Shown piece by piece: positions 17,257-26,515 of a stretch of 64,000 bases of DNA. Below the pieces are notes generated by a model, which saw only the letters and a list, made by a program, of their open reading frames with translations, had not been told where the DNA came from and did not search any database. The position numbers and the translations under genes were made by a program. Positions within the stretch are counted from its first letter, which is position 1; the number at the start of each line of letters is the position of its first letter. Source of the DNA: Oxalobacter paeniformigenes (lineage in GTDB: Bacteria; Pseudomonadota; Gammaproteobacteria; Burkholderiales; Burkholderiaceae_D); assembly GCF_027158465.1 (NCBI RefSeq), contig NZ_JAMKYL010000006.1:36214-100213 (forward strand), read 5' to 3'.

Positions 17257-18546
17257 TTATTTCACGAAATCTTTCAGTTTCTGACGATAGGCTTCCATAT
17301 CGGTAATCGGTTCCTGCGCTACACCAGAATCCATCGCTGCCTGTGCAACTGCCGGAGCAACCGTCCACAACAGGCGCGGATCGAACTGGAACGGCAACAG
17401 GTAGTCACGACCGAAAGTATATTTCTTGCCATACATCGCTTCGATTTCCGGAGGACATTCCATTTCTGCCAGGCTGGCGATAGCACGTACTGCAGCCAGT
17501 TCCATTTCACGATTGATCGTTTTTGCACGGCAATCCAGAGCACCTCTGAACAGATACGGGAAGCACATGGAATTGTTGATCTGGTTTGGATAATCGGAAC
17601 GACCTGTACCGACGATAGCGTCATCACGGGTAGCATGAGCGACTTCCGGCAGAATTTCAGGAATCGGGTTGGCCATTGCAAAGATGATCGGATTTTTTGC
17701 CATCTTCAACAGCATTTCTGGTTTCAGAACATTACCTGCAGACAAACCCAGGAAAATATCAGCATCCGGGATGACATCCATCAGCGTACGGGCGGAAGTA
17801 TCCTGTGCGTAGATTTCCTTGTCCGGGTCCATCAGTTCCTTGCGGCCTTTGTAGACAACACCCTTGATGTCGGTGACCCAGATATTCTTGACAGGGAATC
17901 CCAGGTCGACCAGCAATTCAAGACAACCCAGTGCACCGGCACCGGCGCCGGAAACGACCATCTTGCAATTCTTGATATCCTTGCCGACGATCTTCAGCGC
18001 ATTCAGAACGGCTGCGCCGACGATGACAGCTGTTCCATGCTGGTCATCATGGAAAACCGGGATATTCATTTTTTCGCGCAGTTTTCTTTCAATGTAGAAG
18101 CATTCCGGAGCACGAATGTCTTCCAGATTGATACCGCCGAATGTTGGTTCAAGTGATGCGATGATGTCACACAACTTGTCCGGATCCAGTTCGTCAATTT
18201 CCAGATCGAAAACATTGATACCTGCGAATTTTTTGAAGAGAACACCTTTACCTTCCATGACAGGTTTGGATGCCTGGGCACCGATGTTACCCAGCCCAAG
18301 AACTGCCGTGCCGTTGGAAATAACGGCAACCAGATTGCCTTTGGTCGTATAGGTGTAGGCATCTTTCGGGTTTGCATGGATTTCTTCGCAAGCACAAGCT
18401 ACACCAGGGGTGTAAGCAAGTGCCAGTTCATTCTGGTCTCTGACCTGTTTGGTCGGTTCAACACTGATTTTTCCGGGAATGGGGAAACGGTGAAAAGCAA
18501 GAGCGTTTTTCTTGAGCAGCTCTTTTTTTTGGTCTTGAGAACTCAT
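17257..18546 (-). CDS. NADP-type malic enzyme, single-domain
   Basis: Oxidative decarboxylation of malate to pyruvate and CO2. It carries the malic enzyme marks LAYTPGVA, VFHDDQHGTAVI, a GAGAGALG nucleotide loop and FAMANPIPE. About 429 residues are present, so it lacks the phosphotransacetylase-like C-terminal domain of the about 760-residue MaeB found in E. coli and many Burkholderiales. The gene ends cleanly with ...KLKDFVK and a terminator, so it does not look truncated. The start at 18546 (MSSQDQKKELL) has GAAG-rich upstream sequence; an ATG at 18591 is the alternative. Confidence 0.93.
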   Translation of the reverse strand: MSSQDQKKELLKKNALAFHRFPIPGKISVEPTKQVRDQNELALAYTPGVACACEEIHANPKDAYTYTTKGNLVAVISNGTAVLGLGNIGAQASKPVMEGKGVLFKKFAGINVFDLEIDELDPDKLCDIIASLEPTFGGINLEDIRAPECFYIERKLREKMNIPVFHDDQHGTAVIVGAAVLNALKIVGKDIKNCKMVVSGAGAGALGCLELLVDLGFPVKNIWVTDIKGVVYKGRKELMDPDKEIYAQDTSARTLMDVIPDADIFLGLSAGNVLKPEMLLKMAKNPIIFAMANPIPEILPEVAHATRDDAIVGTGRSDYPNQINNSMCFPYLFRGALDCRAKTINREMELAAVRAIASLAEMECPPEIEAMYGKKYTFGRDYLLPFQFDPRLLWTVAPAVAQAAMDSGVAQEPITDMEAYRQKLKDFVK

Positions 18547-18654
18547 TTCTTCAGTCTTCTTCAATGTAAAGGGTAAGTTATAAACAGACATATCATTCTA
18601 ACAGATACCACTGTGAAATCCGAATTTGTCTGTTGGGTGATGAAAAAGTGTTTT

Positions 18655-18900
18655 CTATACCAGTAATCCAAGTATATATATAGGAATAGTGATATCGAAA
18701 AAACTTGTGTACAAGTAATTTAAATCATTTAAAATCAACGTGTTACAAAAAACAAACGTTTGGGATAAGTAAAGAATATATTTTGTATATCTTTTTGGGC
18801 TTTGGGGTACGGGGTGTTGTTCCCATCTGACCCACAACTTATCAACAAGGTTATCCACATATTGTAATGATTTTTACAACAATGTGGGATATTACGATCA
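18655..18900. other. candidate chromosomal replication origin (oriC)
   Basis: Gene-free, very AT-rich stretch upstream of mnmG. It holds three DnaA-box-like nonamers in one orientation: TGACCCACA (18828-18836, two mismatches), TTATCAACA (18839-18847, one mismatch) and TTATCCACA (18851-18859, perfect). The most AT-rich part, a possible unwinding element, is at about 18655-18800 and includes ACTTGT-GT-ACAAGT (18703-18716). G exceeds C on the + strand to the right (22 versus 8 in 19441-19500) and C exceeds G to the left (20 versus 10 in 8161-8220), the expected switch at an origin. The position beside mnmG matches E. coli. Confidence 0.65.
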
Positions 18901-18969
18901 ATTCGTTGTATCAAGACCATTTCATGGTGAATTCGATCTACAATACAAGCCGTTTGTCAGATAAATGAC

Positions 18970-18987
18970 ATGTTTCACGTGAAACAT
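18970..18987. promoter_or_regulatory. parS centromere-like site
   Basis: TGTTTCACGTGAAACA at 18971-18986 is the exact 16-bp palindromic parS consensus, and the palindrome extends by one base pair on each side. ParB, encoded 3.5 kb downstream at 22436, is the expected binding protein. It lies 32 bases before the mnmG start, so ParB binding may also affect transcription of the mnmG-rsmG-parAB operon. Confidence 0.95.
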
Positions 18988-19018
18988 ATCTTGAAGTCAG
19001 TTTGGGTTGATATGGGTT

Positions 19019-20941
19019 ATGCTTTATTCGGTAAACTTTGATGTGATTGTTGTTGGTGGGGGGCATGCCGGTACAGAAGCTGCGTTGGTCTCTGCAAGGA
19101 TGGGAAAAAAAACATTATTGATAACCCATAACTTTGAGACACTTGGACAATTGTCTTGCAATCCTTCTATTGGTGGTATTGGTAAAAGTCATTTGGTTCG
19201 TGAAATCGATGCGCTGGGCGGTATTATGGCTTTGGCTGCGGATAAAGCCGGAATTCAGTTTCGTGTGTTGAATTCTTCAAAAGGTCCTGCTGTCAGGGCG
19301 ACTCGTGCGCAGATAGATCGGGTGATGTACAAACAGGTTATCCGTTATGAACTGGAAAATCAGGAGAATTTGTCTCTTTTTCAGCAACAGGTCGATGATC
19401 TGGTAATTGAACAGGATAGAGTAGTTGGTGTCAAAACGCAGGGTGGTGTTGAATTTCGTTCATCGGCGGTTGTGTTGACAGCAGGTACTTTTCTGGATGG
19501 AAAAATATTTGTCGGTCTCGACAGTTATCCGGGTGGACGTTCAGGAGATGTGCCGGCGCTGGCTTTATCGAAGTGTCTCAAGGAATTGGGATTACCACAA
19601 GGCCGCTTGAAAACAGGAACGCCGCCACGGATAGATGGAAAGACAATTGATTTTTCCGTGATGAAAAAACAGTTGGGTGATTTCGATCCGGTTCCTGTGT
19701 TTTCATTAAGAGGGGATGTATCGATGCATCCGCGGCAATTGCCGTGCTGGATAACGCATACCAATATAGAAACACACGATATTATTCGTTCCGGTCTGGA
19801 CAGGAGTCCCTTGTTCACGGGTGTAATAGAAGGTATTGGACCACGTTATTGCCCATCTATCGAGGATAAGATACACCGTTTTTCCGATAAAAATTCGCAT
19901 CAGATTTTTCTGGAACCGGAAGGCTTGAAGACTAATGAATATTATCCGAACGGTATTTCGACGAGTTTACCTTTCGATATCCAAATCAAACTGGTGCAAT
20001 CGATCCCGGGGTTGGAACATGCGCATATTCTGAGGCCGGGATACGCAATCGAATATGATTTTTATGATCCGAGATGCCTGAAATCTTCTCTGGAAACACG
20101 CCAGATCAGAGGGCTTTTCTTTGCCGGACAGATCAATGGAACAACCGGTTATGAAGAAGCGGCTGCGCAGGGCCTGCTTGCCGGGATCAATGCGGCACGT
20201 TATGTATCCGGTGAGGAAGCCTGGATTCCGAAAAGAAGCGAAGCATATCTTGGTGTGATGGTGGATGATCTGATCACTCAAGGTGTCAATGAACCCTACC
20301 GGATGTTCACCAGTCGGGCGGAATACAGATTGAGTCTGCGTGAAGATAATGCGGATATGCGTTTGACAGAGACCGGTTATAAGCTGGGATGTGTCAGTCA
20401 GGAACAATGGAATGCTTTCGAAAAAAAAAGGGAAAAAATTTCCAGGGAAATAGAACGTTTGAAATCGACCTGGATTCATCCTTATATGTTGTCGCTCGAA
20501 GAATCCAGAAGAGTGATCGGCAAGGAAATAGAAAGGGAATATTCTCTTGCTGATTTACTCAGGCGTCCGGATGTTAGTTACGACAATCTGGCCAGTCTGA
20601 CGTCAGTTGACGGAAAAAACTGGCGTACAGAAGAAATACTGGATTCCAGGGTTAAGGAACAGGTCGAAATTCAGATCAAGTACGCGGGATATATTGAAAG
20701 ACAGGTTCGCGAAGTGAAAAGGCAGCAATATTATGAAAACTTGCGTTTGCCTGCCGATATGAACTATTCCGAAGTAGGGGCCTTGTCTTTTGAAGTGCGT
20801 CAGAAACTGGATAAGCAAAAACCGGAAACACTGGGACAGGCATCCCGTATTTCCGGAGTGACTCCGGCGGCGATTTCATTGTTGCTGATATATCTCAAAA
20901 AAAGAGGTGTCATCAGTTTTGCGGAAACGGATACAGATTGA
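19019..20941 (+). CDS. mnmG: tRNA uridine-5-carboxymethylaminomethyl modification enzyme MnmG (GidA)
   Basis: FAD-dependent enzyme that, with MnmE, modifies the wobble uridine (position 34) of several tRNAs. The 640-residue protein begins MLYSVNFDVIVVGGGHAGTEAALV, with the dinucleotide-binding GGGHAGTEAA. It contains the family motifs GPRYCPSIEDK and TSRAEYRLSLREDNADMR. I start at the ATG at 19019 rather than a TTG four codons earlier. It heads mnmG-rsmG-parA-parB. Its partner mnmE is not beside it and is not in this window. Confidence 0.97.
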   Translation: MLYSVNFDVIVVGGGHAGTEAALVSARMGKKTLLITHNFETLGQLSCNPSIGGIGKSHLVREIDALGGIMALAADKAGIQFRVLNSSKGPAVRATRAQIDRVMYKQVIRYELENQENLSLFQQQVDDLVIEQDRVVGVKTQGGVEFRSSAVVLTAGTFLDGKIFVGLDSYPGGRSGDVPALALSKCLKELGLPQGRLKTGTPPRIDGKTIDFSVMKKQLGDFDPVPVFSLRGDVSMHPRQLPCWITHTNIETHDIIRSGLDRSPLFTGVIEGIGPRYCPSIEDKIHRFSDKNSHQIFLEPEGLKTNEYYPNGISTSLPFDIQIKLVQSIPGLEHAHILRPGYAIEYDFYDPRCLKSSLETRQIRGLFFAGQINGTTGYEEAAAQGLLAGINAARYVSGEEAWIPKRSEAYLGVMVDDLITQGVNEPYRMFTSRAEYRLSLREDNADMRLTETGYKLGCVSQEQWNAFEKKREKISREIERLKSTWIHPYMLSLEESRRVIGKEIEREYSLADLLRRPDVSYDNLASLTSVDGKNWRTEEILDSRVKEQVEIQIKYAGYIERQVREVKRQQYYENLRLPADMNYSEVGALSFEVRQKLDKQKPETLGQASRISGVTPAAISLLLIYLKKRGVISFAETDTD

Positions 20942-20944
20942 CCG

Positions 20945-21628
20945 ATGCGTAGAAAAGAAACAGAAAAAGTCGATCGGACCGATATTGAAGAAAGATTGAA
21001 ATCCGGTGCAGAAAATATGAAAGTTTTTCTGGCGGATGAAATGCTGGAAAAACTGGTCGACTATATTTATCTGCTGCATAAGTGGAATGCGACCTATAAC
21101 CTGACTGCTCTCAAGAATCCGGGTGACATGTTGACGCATCATGTACTGGATTCACTTTCAGTCGTTCCTTTTCTTGTAAAAAGCCGAAATATTCTGGATG
21201 TCGGTTCAGGTGGCGGTTTACCGGGACTGGTACTGGCGATTGTCTATCCGGAAAAACATGTTTCCATGGTCGATATTGTCCAGAAAAAAACAGCTTTTCT
21301 CAATCAGGCACGTATTGAACTGGGACTTGACAATGTGACGGTTCATACGGGACGGGTGGAAAAATTGCAGGTCGAAAAAAAATTCGACGCTATCATTTCC
21401 AGAGCATTTTCAAGTCTGCCTGATTTTGTCGGGCTTTCTGGACATTTGCTGGATAGAAATGGCAGATTTTATGCAATGAAGGGATTGATTCCCTCAGACG
21501 AAATCAGTAATCTACCTTCAGGATGGAAGGTTGAGCGGATAGATGTATTGAATGTTCCGTCACTCGATGCACAAAGGCACTTGATTGTGATAGGACCGGA
21601 ATCAGTCATAATCGATAACTGTGGGTAA
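20945..21628 (+). CDS. rsmG: 16S rRNA (guanine-527-N7)-methyltransferase RsmG (GidB)
   Basis: SAM-dependent methylation of G527 in 16S rRNA. The 227-residue protein contains the HKWNATYNLTA motif, the HHVLDSLSV segment and the SAM-binding loop LDVGSGGGLPGL, followed by ISRAFSSLPDFV. The N-terminus is a little longer and more charged than average. It starts three bases after the mnmG stop and ends seven bases before parA. Confidence 0.96.
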   Translation: MRRKETEKVDRTDIEERLKSGAENMKVFLADEMLEKLVDYIYLLHKWNATYNLTALKNPGDMLTHHVLDSLSVVPFLVKSRNILDVGSGGGLPGLVLAIVYPEKHVSMVDIVQKKTAFLNQARIELGLDNVTVHTGRVEKLQVEKKFDAIISRAFSSLPDFVGLSGHLLDRNGRFYAMKGLIPSDEISNLPSGWKVERIDVLNVPSLDAQRHLIVIGPESVIIDNCG

Positions 21629-21635
21629 ATATCCT

Positions 21636-22409
21636 ATGGCTACTGTATTTTGTATTGCCAATCAAAAAGGGGGGGTCGGAAAAACCACCACGGCGGTCAA
21701 TCTTGCTGCAGGTCTGGCAAGACTGGATCAAAAGGTTCTCCTTGTCGATCTCGATCCTCAAGGCAATGCAACGATGGGTAGCGGTATCCAGAAAACGGAA
21801 CTGGATGTATCCGTTTATGAAGTATTGCTTGGATTGTCCGATATTGCATCGGTTTGCAGGAAGTCATCGACAGATCATTATATGGTGTTGCCTGCCAACA
21901 GGGAATTGTCCGGGGCTGAAGTCGAAATGGTCGATATTGAAAATCGTGAAGGTCGCCTGAAATCCGCACTGGATTCTGTCAGGGATGAATATGATTTCAT
22001 ATTGATCGATTGTCCACCGGCTTTATCGCTTCTTACCTTGAATGCTTTTTGTTCGGCCGATGGCGTAATCATTCCGATGCAATGCGAATATTATGCATTG
22101 GAAGGTTTATCCGATCTGGTAAATACCATCCGGCATGTACATGCCAATCTGAACAGGAATCTGAAAATCATAGGCCTGTTGAGAGTTATGTTCGATAAAA
22201 GGGCGACATTGTCGCAGCATGTTTCCGAACAACTGGAAAGACATTTCGGAGACAAGGTATTCAAGACAGTCATTCCCCGCAATGTCAGGTTGGCGGAAGC
22301 GCCATCTTACGGTTTGCCGGGAATCGATTTCGATTCATCGTCACGTGGCGCACAGGCATATACGAATTTCGCTAAAGAAATGCTGGATTGGCTTCAGCGG
22401 CAACGTTAA
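21636..22409 (+). CDS. parA: chromosome partitioning ATPase ParA
   Basis: Walker-type ATPase of the ParA/Soj family that moves ParB-parS complexes during chromosome segregation. It has a deviant Walker A loop NQKGGVGKTTTAVNLA at the N-terminus, DLDPQGNATMG, and the Walker B-like ILIDCPPALS. The length of 257 residues and lack of an N-terminal DNA-binding domain fit a chromosomal ParA. ATG at 21636 gives MATVFCIANQKGG; an upstream in-frame GTG overlaps rsmG. Confidence 0.96.
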   Translation: MATVFCIANQKGGVGKTTTAVNLAAGLARLDQKVLLVDLDPQGNATMGSGIQKTELDVSVYEVLLGLSDIASVCRKSSTDHYMVLPANRELSGAEVEMVDIENREGRLKSALDSVRDEYDFILIDCPPALSLLTLNAFCSADGVIIPMQCEYYALEGLSDLVNTIRHVHANLNRNLKIIGLLRVMFDKRATLSQHVSEQLERHFGDKVFKTVIPRNVRLAEAPSYGLPGIDFDSSSRGAQAYTNFAKEMLDWLQRQR

Positions 22410-22435
22410 TCGTTTTATAACAAATTTCAGACAAA

Positions 22436-23320
22436 ATGAGTGAAACAGCATCAAAGCGGAAAAAAGGTTTGGGTAGAGGACTGGAAGTGCTACTCGGATC
22501 GACACCTGATTTTTCTGTCGAATCTTCTCCATCTTCCTTGCCGATATCCAGACTCAGGGCTGGAAAATACCAGCCACGGACGCGAATGGATGAAGGTGCA
22601 CTGAACGAACTGGCACAGTCCATACGTGAACAGGGGGTCATGCAACCGATTCTCGTTCGTCCTGCCGACGGAGATACTGACGGCAAGGTTTATGAAATCA
22701 TTGCCGGAGAGCGCCGTTTCCGTGCTGCCAAAATAGCCGGTTTGCAGGAAATTCCCGCTATCGTGAAAAATGTGGATGATCAGACAGCAGCTGCGATGGC
22801 GCTGATCGAAAACATACAACGAGAAGACCTCAATCCACTCGAAGAAGCACAAGGCATTCACCGACTGATTACAGATTTCAATTTTACGCATGAACAGGCG
22901 GCTTCCGCAGTCGGACGCTCGAGAAGTGCTGTGACAAACCTTTTACGTTTGCTGAATCTGACTCGCCCGGTTCAGACAATGCTGGTGGCTGGTGACATCG
23001 ATATGGGACATGCAAGAGCCTTGCTTGCGGTGGATGGCGCGAAACAGATTACGCTGGCCACCCAGATCGTTTCCAAAAGAATGTCGGTACGTGAGGCGGA
23101 AAAACTGGTCTCGCAGGAATTGAATGACAGGAATGTTCCCAGAAAAACCGTAAAGGAAAAATCCGCCGATCTTGTCCAGCTTGAAGAAGAACTTTCGGAT
23201 ATGCTGGCGACAAAGGTCAGCTTCAAACTCAATGCCAGAGGAAGCGGACAGCTCGTTATTGATTTTTCGGATCTGGATGTATTGGACGGTCTTATTCGGA
23301 AAATTCGTTTGTCATCCTGA
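22436..23320 (+). CDS. parB: chromosome partitioning protein ParB
   Basis: CTP-dependent DNA clamp that loads at parS. The 294-residue protein has the N-terminal ParB/Srx domain with GERRFRAA and ENIQREDLNPLEEA. A helix-turn-helix with THEQAASAVGRSRSAVTNL and a C-terminal dimerisation segment ending DLDVLDGLIRKIRLSS follow. It ends the mnmG operon, and its cognate site lies just before the operon at 18970-18987. Confidence 0.96.
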   Translation: MSETASKRKKGLGRGLEVLLGSTPDFSVESSPSSLPISRLRAGKYQPRTRMDEGALNELAQSIREQGVMQPILVRPADGDTDGKVYEIIAGERRFRAAKIAGLQEIPAIVKNVDDQTAAAMALIENIQREDLNPLEEAQGIHRLITDFNFTHEQAASAVGRSRSAVTNLLRLLNLTRPVQTMLVAGDIDMGHARALLAVDGAKQITLATQIVSKRMSVREAEKLVSQELNDRNVPRKTVKEKSADLVQLEEELSDMLATKVSFKLNARGSGQLVIDFSDLDVLDGLIRKIRLSS

Positions 23321-23342
23321 TTTTATTATTTAAAACAACAGG

Positions 23343-23909
23343 TTATAATTTATTTTTCAATATTCTGATATCAGGCAGATTACGCCAGAAACCTTCTGCG
23401 TCCATTCCGAATCCAATGACGTACTGGCTTGGGACTGTCAGACCGACGTAGTCTGCCTTGACAGGTTTGACGACACCTGTGTTTTTTTCCGCAAGTACGA
23501 CAAGAACCACTTTCGCCGCCCCCATATCAAGCAGTTTTTCACGGACATGCAGCAGCGTTTGTCCTTCGTCGAGAATATCGTCCAGCACAATGACTATCCT
23601 GTTGATGACGTTTTGTCGTGGAATCACCTTCCAGATAAGTTCTCCGCCGTATTCTTCGTTTCCATAGCGTGAAACGTTGATATAGTCGAATTCAAGCGGA
23701 AAATCCAGATGTGGCAACAAATGCCCGGTAAAGACTGCGGCACCTCCCATAATGCTCAGGACAAGCGGGGGAGGTTGTTCGGGTGAGCCGAAATCCCGGT
23801 TCAGTTCAGATGCCAGGTCGATAATGGTTTGCCGGATTTGTTCAGGAGAATAAATTCTTTCTGAATTTTTCAAAATAGTCCGGGCTTTTTCATTGATTGA
23901 TTCGGCCAT
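23343..23909 (-). CDS. hpt: hypoxanthine-guanine phosphoribosyltransferase
   Basis: Purine salvage enzyme that joins hypoxanthine or guanine with PRPP. The 188-residue protein contains the PRPP-binding motif IVIVLDDILDEGQTL and the upstream VLSIMGGAAVFTGHLLPHL. ATG at 23907-23909 gives MAESINEKART; the frame continues to a TTG 22 codons earlier. It is convergent with parB, with only a short AT-rich gap. It is a lone gene, divergent from the aminopeptidase. Confidence 0.9.
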   Translation of the reverse strand: MAESINEKARTILKNSERIYSPEQIRQTIIDLASELNRDFGSPEQPPPLVLSIMGGAAVFTGHLLPHLDFPLEFDYINVSRYGNEEYGGELIWKVIPRQNVINRIVIVLDDILDEGQTLLHVREKLLDMGAAKVVLVVLAEKNTGVVKPVKADYVGLTVPSQYVIGFGMDAEGFWRNLPDIRILKNKL

Positions 23910-24062
23910 GATGTATCGGGATTGTGGGTCAGTAGGGATGCTATGACTATATGCCAGAGTTTTCGATTTTGACAATAGGAAAATGATCTTGTGACACTGT
24001 TGTCAAGAGTGTGCCGATATTGGTTAAAATCCGGATCATCTCCATCATCATTAAAGAATATC

Positions 24063-25886
24063 ATGAACAACAGTGGGAAACGGTACAACGATATTCATGA
24101 ACGCCTGGACAGTTTGCGCAAGGCAATGCAGAAAAATGCTATTGACGTACTGATTATTCCGGGTTCCGATCCGCATTTGTCGGAATATCCCCCCGATCAC
24201 TGGTGTACCCGGAAATGGTTTTCCGGATTTACGGGTTCTGCCGGAATACTGGTAGTCGGTATGCACAAGGCCTCCCTGTGGGTGGACAGTCGTTACTGGA
24301 CACAAGCGGAACGACAGCTTGAAGGCACAGGAATCGATATGTGCAGAATAGAAAGCGGCAAAAGCGTATTATCGTATGTGGACTGGATAGTGGATAACTT
24401 TTCCGCTGGCAGCTGCGTTGCTATTGACGGTTATCTGATTTCAATGGAACAGGGGCATATGCTTGCAGAAAAACTGGAAGGCGCCAACCTGTTGTTCAGG
24501 ACGGATATCGATCCTGTCCCGGATGTCTGGAAAGACAGACCCGCTATGCCCGATGGAGCGGTTTTCGAACATTCGTTTGAATATACCGGGCGTTCCCGCA
24601 ATGAAAAAATCGCGTTGCTCCGTTCCGAGATGAAAAAAATCGGCGCGAAATGGCATTTCATATCATCTCTGGACGATATTGCCTGGATATTGAATCTGAG
24701 AGGCAATGACATTGCATACAACCCTGTATTTCTTTCCTATTTGCTGATAGGGGAGAGCCGTGTCGTGCTGATGACGGACAGGACAAAAATACCGGTTCCT
24801 CTGTATGAAGCGCTTGAAAAAGACGGCGTGGAAATAAAACCCTATGATGCTGTTTCCGGTGTACTGGCAAACTTGCCGACGAAAACGTCACTGCTTTATG
24901 ATCCGCGCAGAACATCTTATGCCCTGAGTGAAATACTTGATACCGGTATAAAACGGATCGAGGCAGTCAACCCGTCGATATTGCTGAAATCAAGAAAAAC
25001 ACCGGTCGAAGTCGAGCATATTCGCCGGACAATGCGGGAAGACGGAGCTGCGTTTTGCGAATTTCAGGCGTGGTTCGATGCCGAAATGACACACGGGGGA
25101 AACGGAACGATTACGGAATGGACGATTTCTGAAAAAATCGAGTCGTTCAGGCAGGCCCGCCCCGGATATATCTCGCCCAGTTTCGGTACGATTGCAGGAT
25201 TCAATGCCAATGCAGCGTTGCCGCATTATCAGGCCACAAGAGAGACGCATGCAGTTATCGAAGGAAATGGCCTGTTGCTTATTGATACGGGAGGCCAGTA
25301 TCCGGGCGGTACGACCGATATGACCCGTGTGATTGCGGTGGGTAAACCGGAACAGGCGCAAAAAGAAGATTTTACCCGGGTACTCAAAGGATTGATCGCT
25401 TTGTCGGAAACGGGATTTCCTCGCGGTATTCCGGCTGCAATGCTTGATAGTATCGCCAGAAAGCCATTATGGTGTTGCGGGCTGGATTACGGTCATGGAA
25501 CCGGTCATGGTGTGGGTTATTTCCTTAACGTGCATGAAGGTCCGCAGGGAATTTCCTGGCATGCCCGTCCGGAACCTCAAACGGCGATGGAAGAGGGAAT
25601 GGTCACCTCCATTGAACCCGGACTGTATCGCGAAGGCAAATGGGGAATACGACTGGAAAATCTGGTCGTCAACCAGGTGTTTCAGAATACAGAATTCGGC
25701 AAGTTTCTGAGCTTTGAAACATTGACTTTGTGTCCGATCGATACACGATGTATCGACAAGTCATTGTTGACGGAGGAAGAAATAGTCTGGTTGAATCGTT
25801 ATCACGATCGCGTGCGCGAAAGTCTGATGCCTCTGGTTTCCGGGCATGTCAGGGATTGGCTGGCAGAAAGAACGAAGCCGCTTTGA
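24063..25886 (+). CDS. Xaa-Pro aminopeptidase, M24B family
   Basis: Aminopeptidase P-type metallopeptidase that removes N-terminal residues before proline. At about 607 residues it is the large form with two creatinase-like N-terminal domains and a C-terminal pita-bread domain. Metal ligands are visible in LIDTGGQYPGGTTDMTR (two Asp), GHGTGHGVGYFLNVHEGP (His) and SIEPGLY / GIRLEN (two Glu). There is no signal peptide, so it is cytoplasmic. ATG at 24063 is chosen, preceded by AAAGA; an in-frame GTG lies 24 codons upstream. Confidence 0.93.
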   Translation: MNNSGKRYNDIHERLDSLRKAMQKNAIDVLIIPGSDPHLSEYPPDHWCTRKWFSGFTGSAGILVVGMHKASLWVDSRYWTQAERQLEGTGIDMCRIESGKSVLSYVDWIVDNFSAGSCVAIDGYLISMEQGHMLAEKLEGANLLFRTDIDPVPDVWKDRPAMPDGAVFEHSFEYTGRSRNEKIALLRSEMKKIGAKWHFISSLDDIAWILNLRGNDIAYNPVFLSYLLIGESRVVLMTDRTKIPVPLYEALEKDGVEIKPYDAVSGVLANLPTKTSLLYDPRRTSYALSEILDTGIKRIEAVNPSILLKSRKTPVEVEHIRRTMREDGAAFCEFQAWFDAEMTHGGNGTITEWTISEKIESFRQARPGYISPSFGTIAGFNANAALPHYQATRETHAVIEGNGLLLIDTGGQYPGGTTDMTRVIAVGKPEQAQKEDFTRVLKGLIALSETGFPRGIPAAMLDSIARKPLWCCGLDYGHGTGHGVGYFLNVHEGPQGISWHARPEPQTAMEEGMVTSIEPGLYREGKWGIRLENLVVNQVFQNTEFGKFLSFETLTLCPIDTRCIDKSLLTEEEIVWLNRYHDRVRESLMPLVSGHVRDWLAERTKPL

Positions 25887-26022
25887 AAAATACAGTTTGA
25901 CCGGGCGCATGTACATGCAGGAAAAAGAAGAAATAGTGAAACCGGCAGGATTTGTTCCGGTCAGATACAAGTATCAATCGTGGCGAAAAAACGAACAACT
26001 AATATTCAGCGGGGTAATGTAT

Positions 26023-26307
26023 ATGAAAAAAATTCAACCAGTCATTATGTTGGCAGCATTGGGAATGTCGGGTGCAGCCATGGCGCAGGTATATTCAGTC
26101 GGTACAATGATGAATCCGCCCGAGAATGTAACGGTAGTAAGTACTTCCTCATTGATTATCGAAGAAGCACCGGCAAGTCGTGTGACGGCTGAATTGACCG
26201 ACAGGGATTGTCCTTCCGGAACGACGTTGATTTTCGATGATGGTGACATGAACCGTCCAAAATGTGTTTGTACGGTTCCATCCGGAATGTCTGCCGGCAA
26301 TGACTGA
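26023..26307 (+). CDS. small secreted protein of unknown function
   Basis: A 94-residue protein whose N-terminus is a clear signal peptide (MKKIQPVIMLAALGMSGAAMA, cleavage after AMA). The mature part of about 73 residues has three cysteines near the C-terminus (DRDCPSG and KCVCTVPSG). GGGG lies eight bases before the ATG. The frame is open far upstream into the aminopeptidase gene, but that part lacks protein-like features. I do not recognise the family. It probably acts in the periplasm. Confidence 0.65.
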   Translation: MKKIQPVIMLAALGMSGAAMAQVYSVGTMMNPPENVTVVSTSSLIIEEAPASRVTAELTDRDCPSGTTLIFDDGDMNRPKCVCTVPSGMSAGND

Positions 26308-26461
26308 CAAAAAGCCTGCGAAGAGCGTTTTCGGGATGTCACTTTGGTGTTGACGGGTATCGTGCCGTTTTCATATCCGTGCACCTTCTTTAAGGGAAAG
26401 ATATGCAGGGCAGACGAATGAACCTGTTTGCGGCATATCGTCGTGAATAACGGTGGAACAA

Positions 26462-26494
26462 AAAAGCTGTTTTACTACATGTAAAACAGCTTTT
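26462..26494. terminator. bidirectional terminator downstream of gyrB
   Basis: AAAAGCTGTTTTAC (26462-26475), loop TACAT, GTAAAACAGCTTTT (26481-26494). This is a perfect 14-bp stem lying just after the gyrB stop codon on the minus strand. It can also end the small secreted protein transcript. Confidence 0.88.
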
Positions 26495-26515
26495 GTCATG
26501 AAAAAAAGGTGGTAA

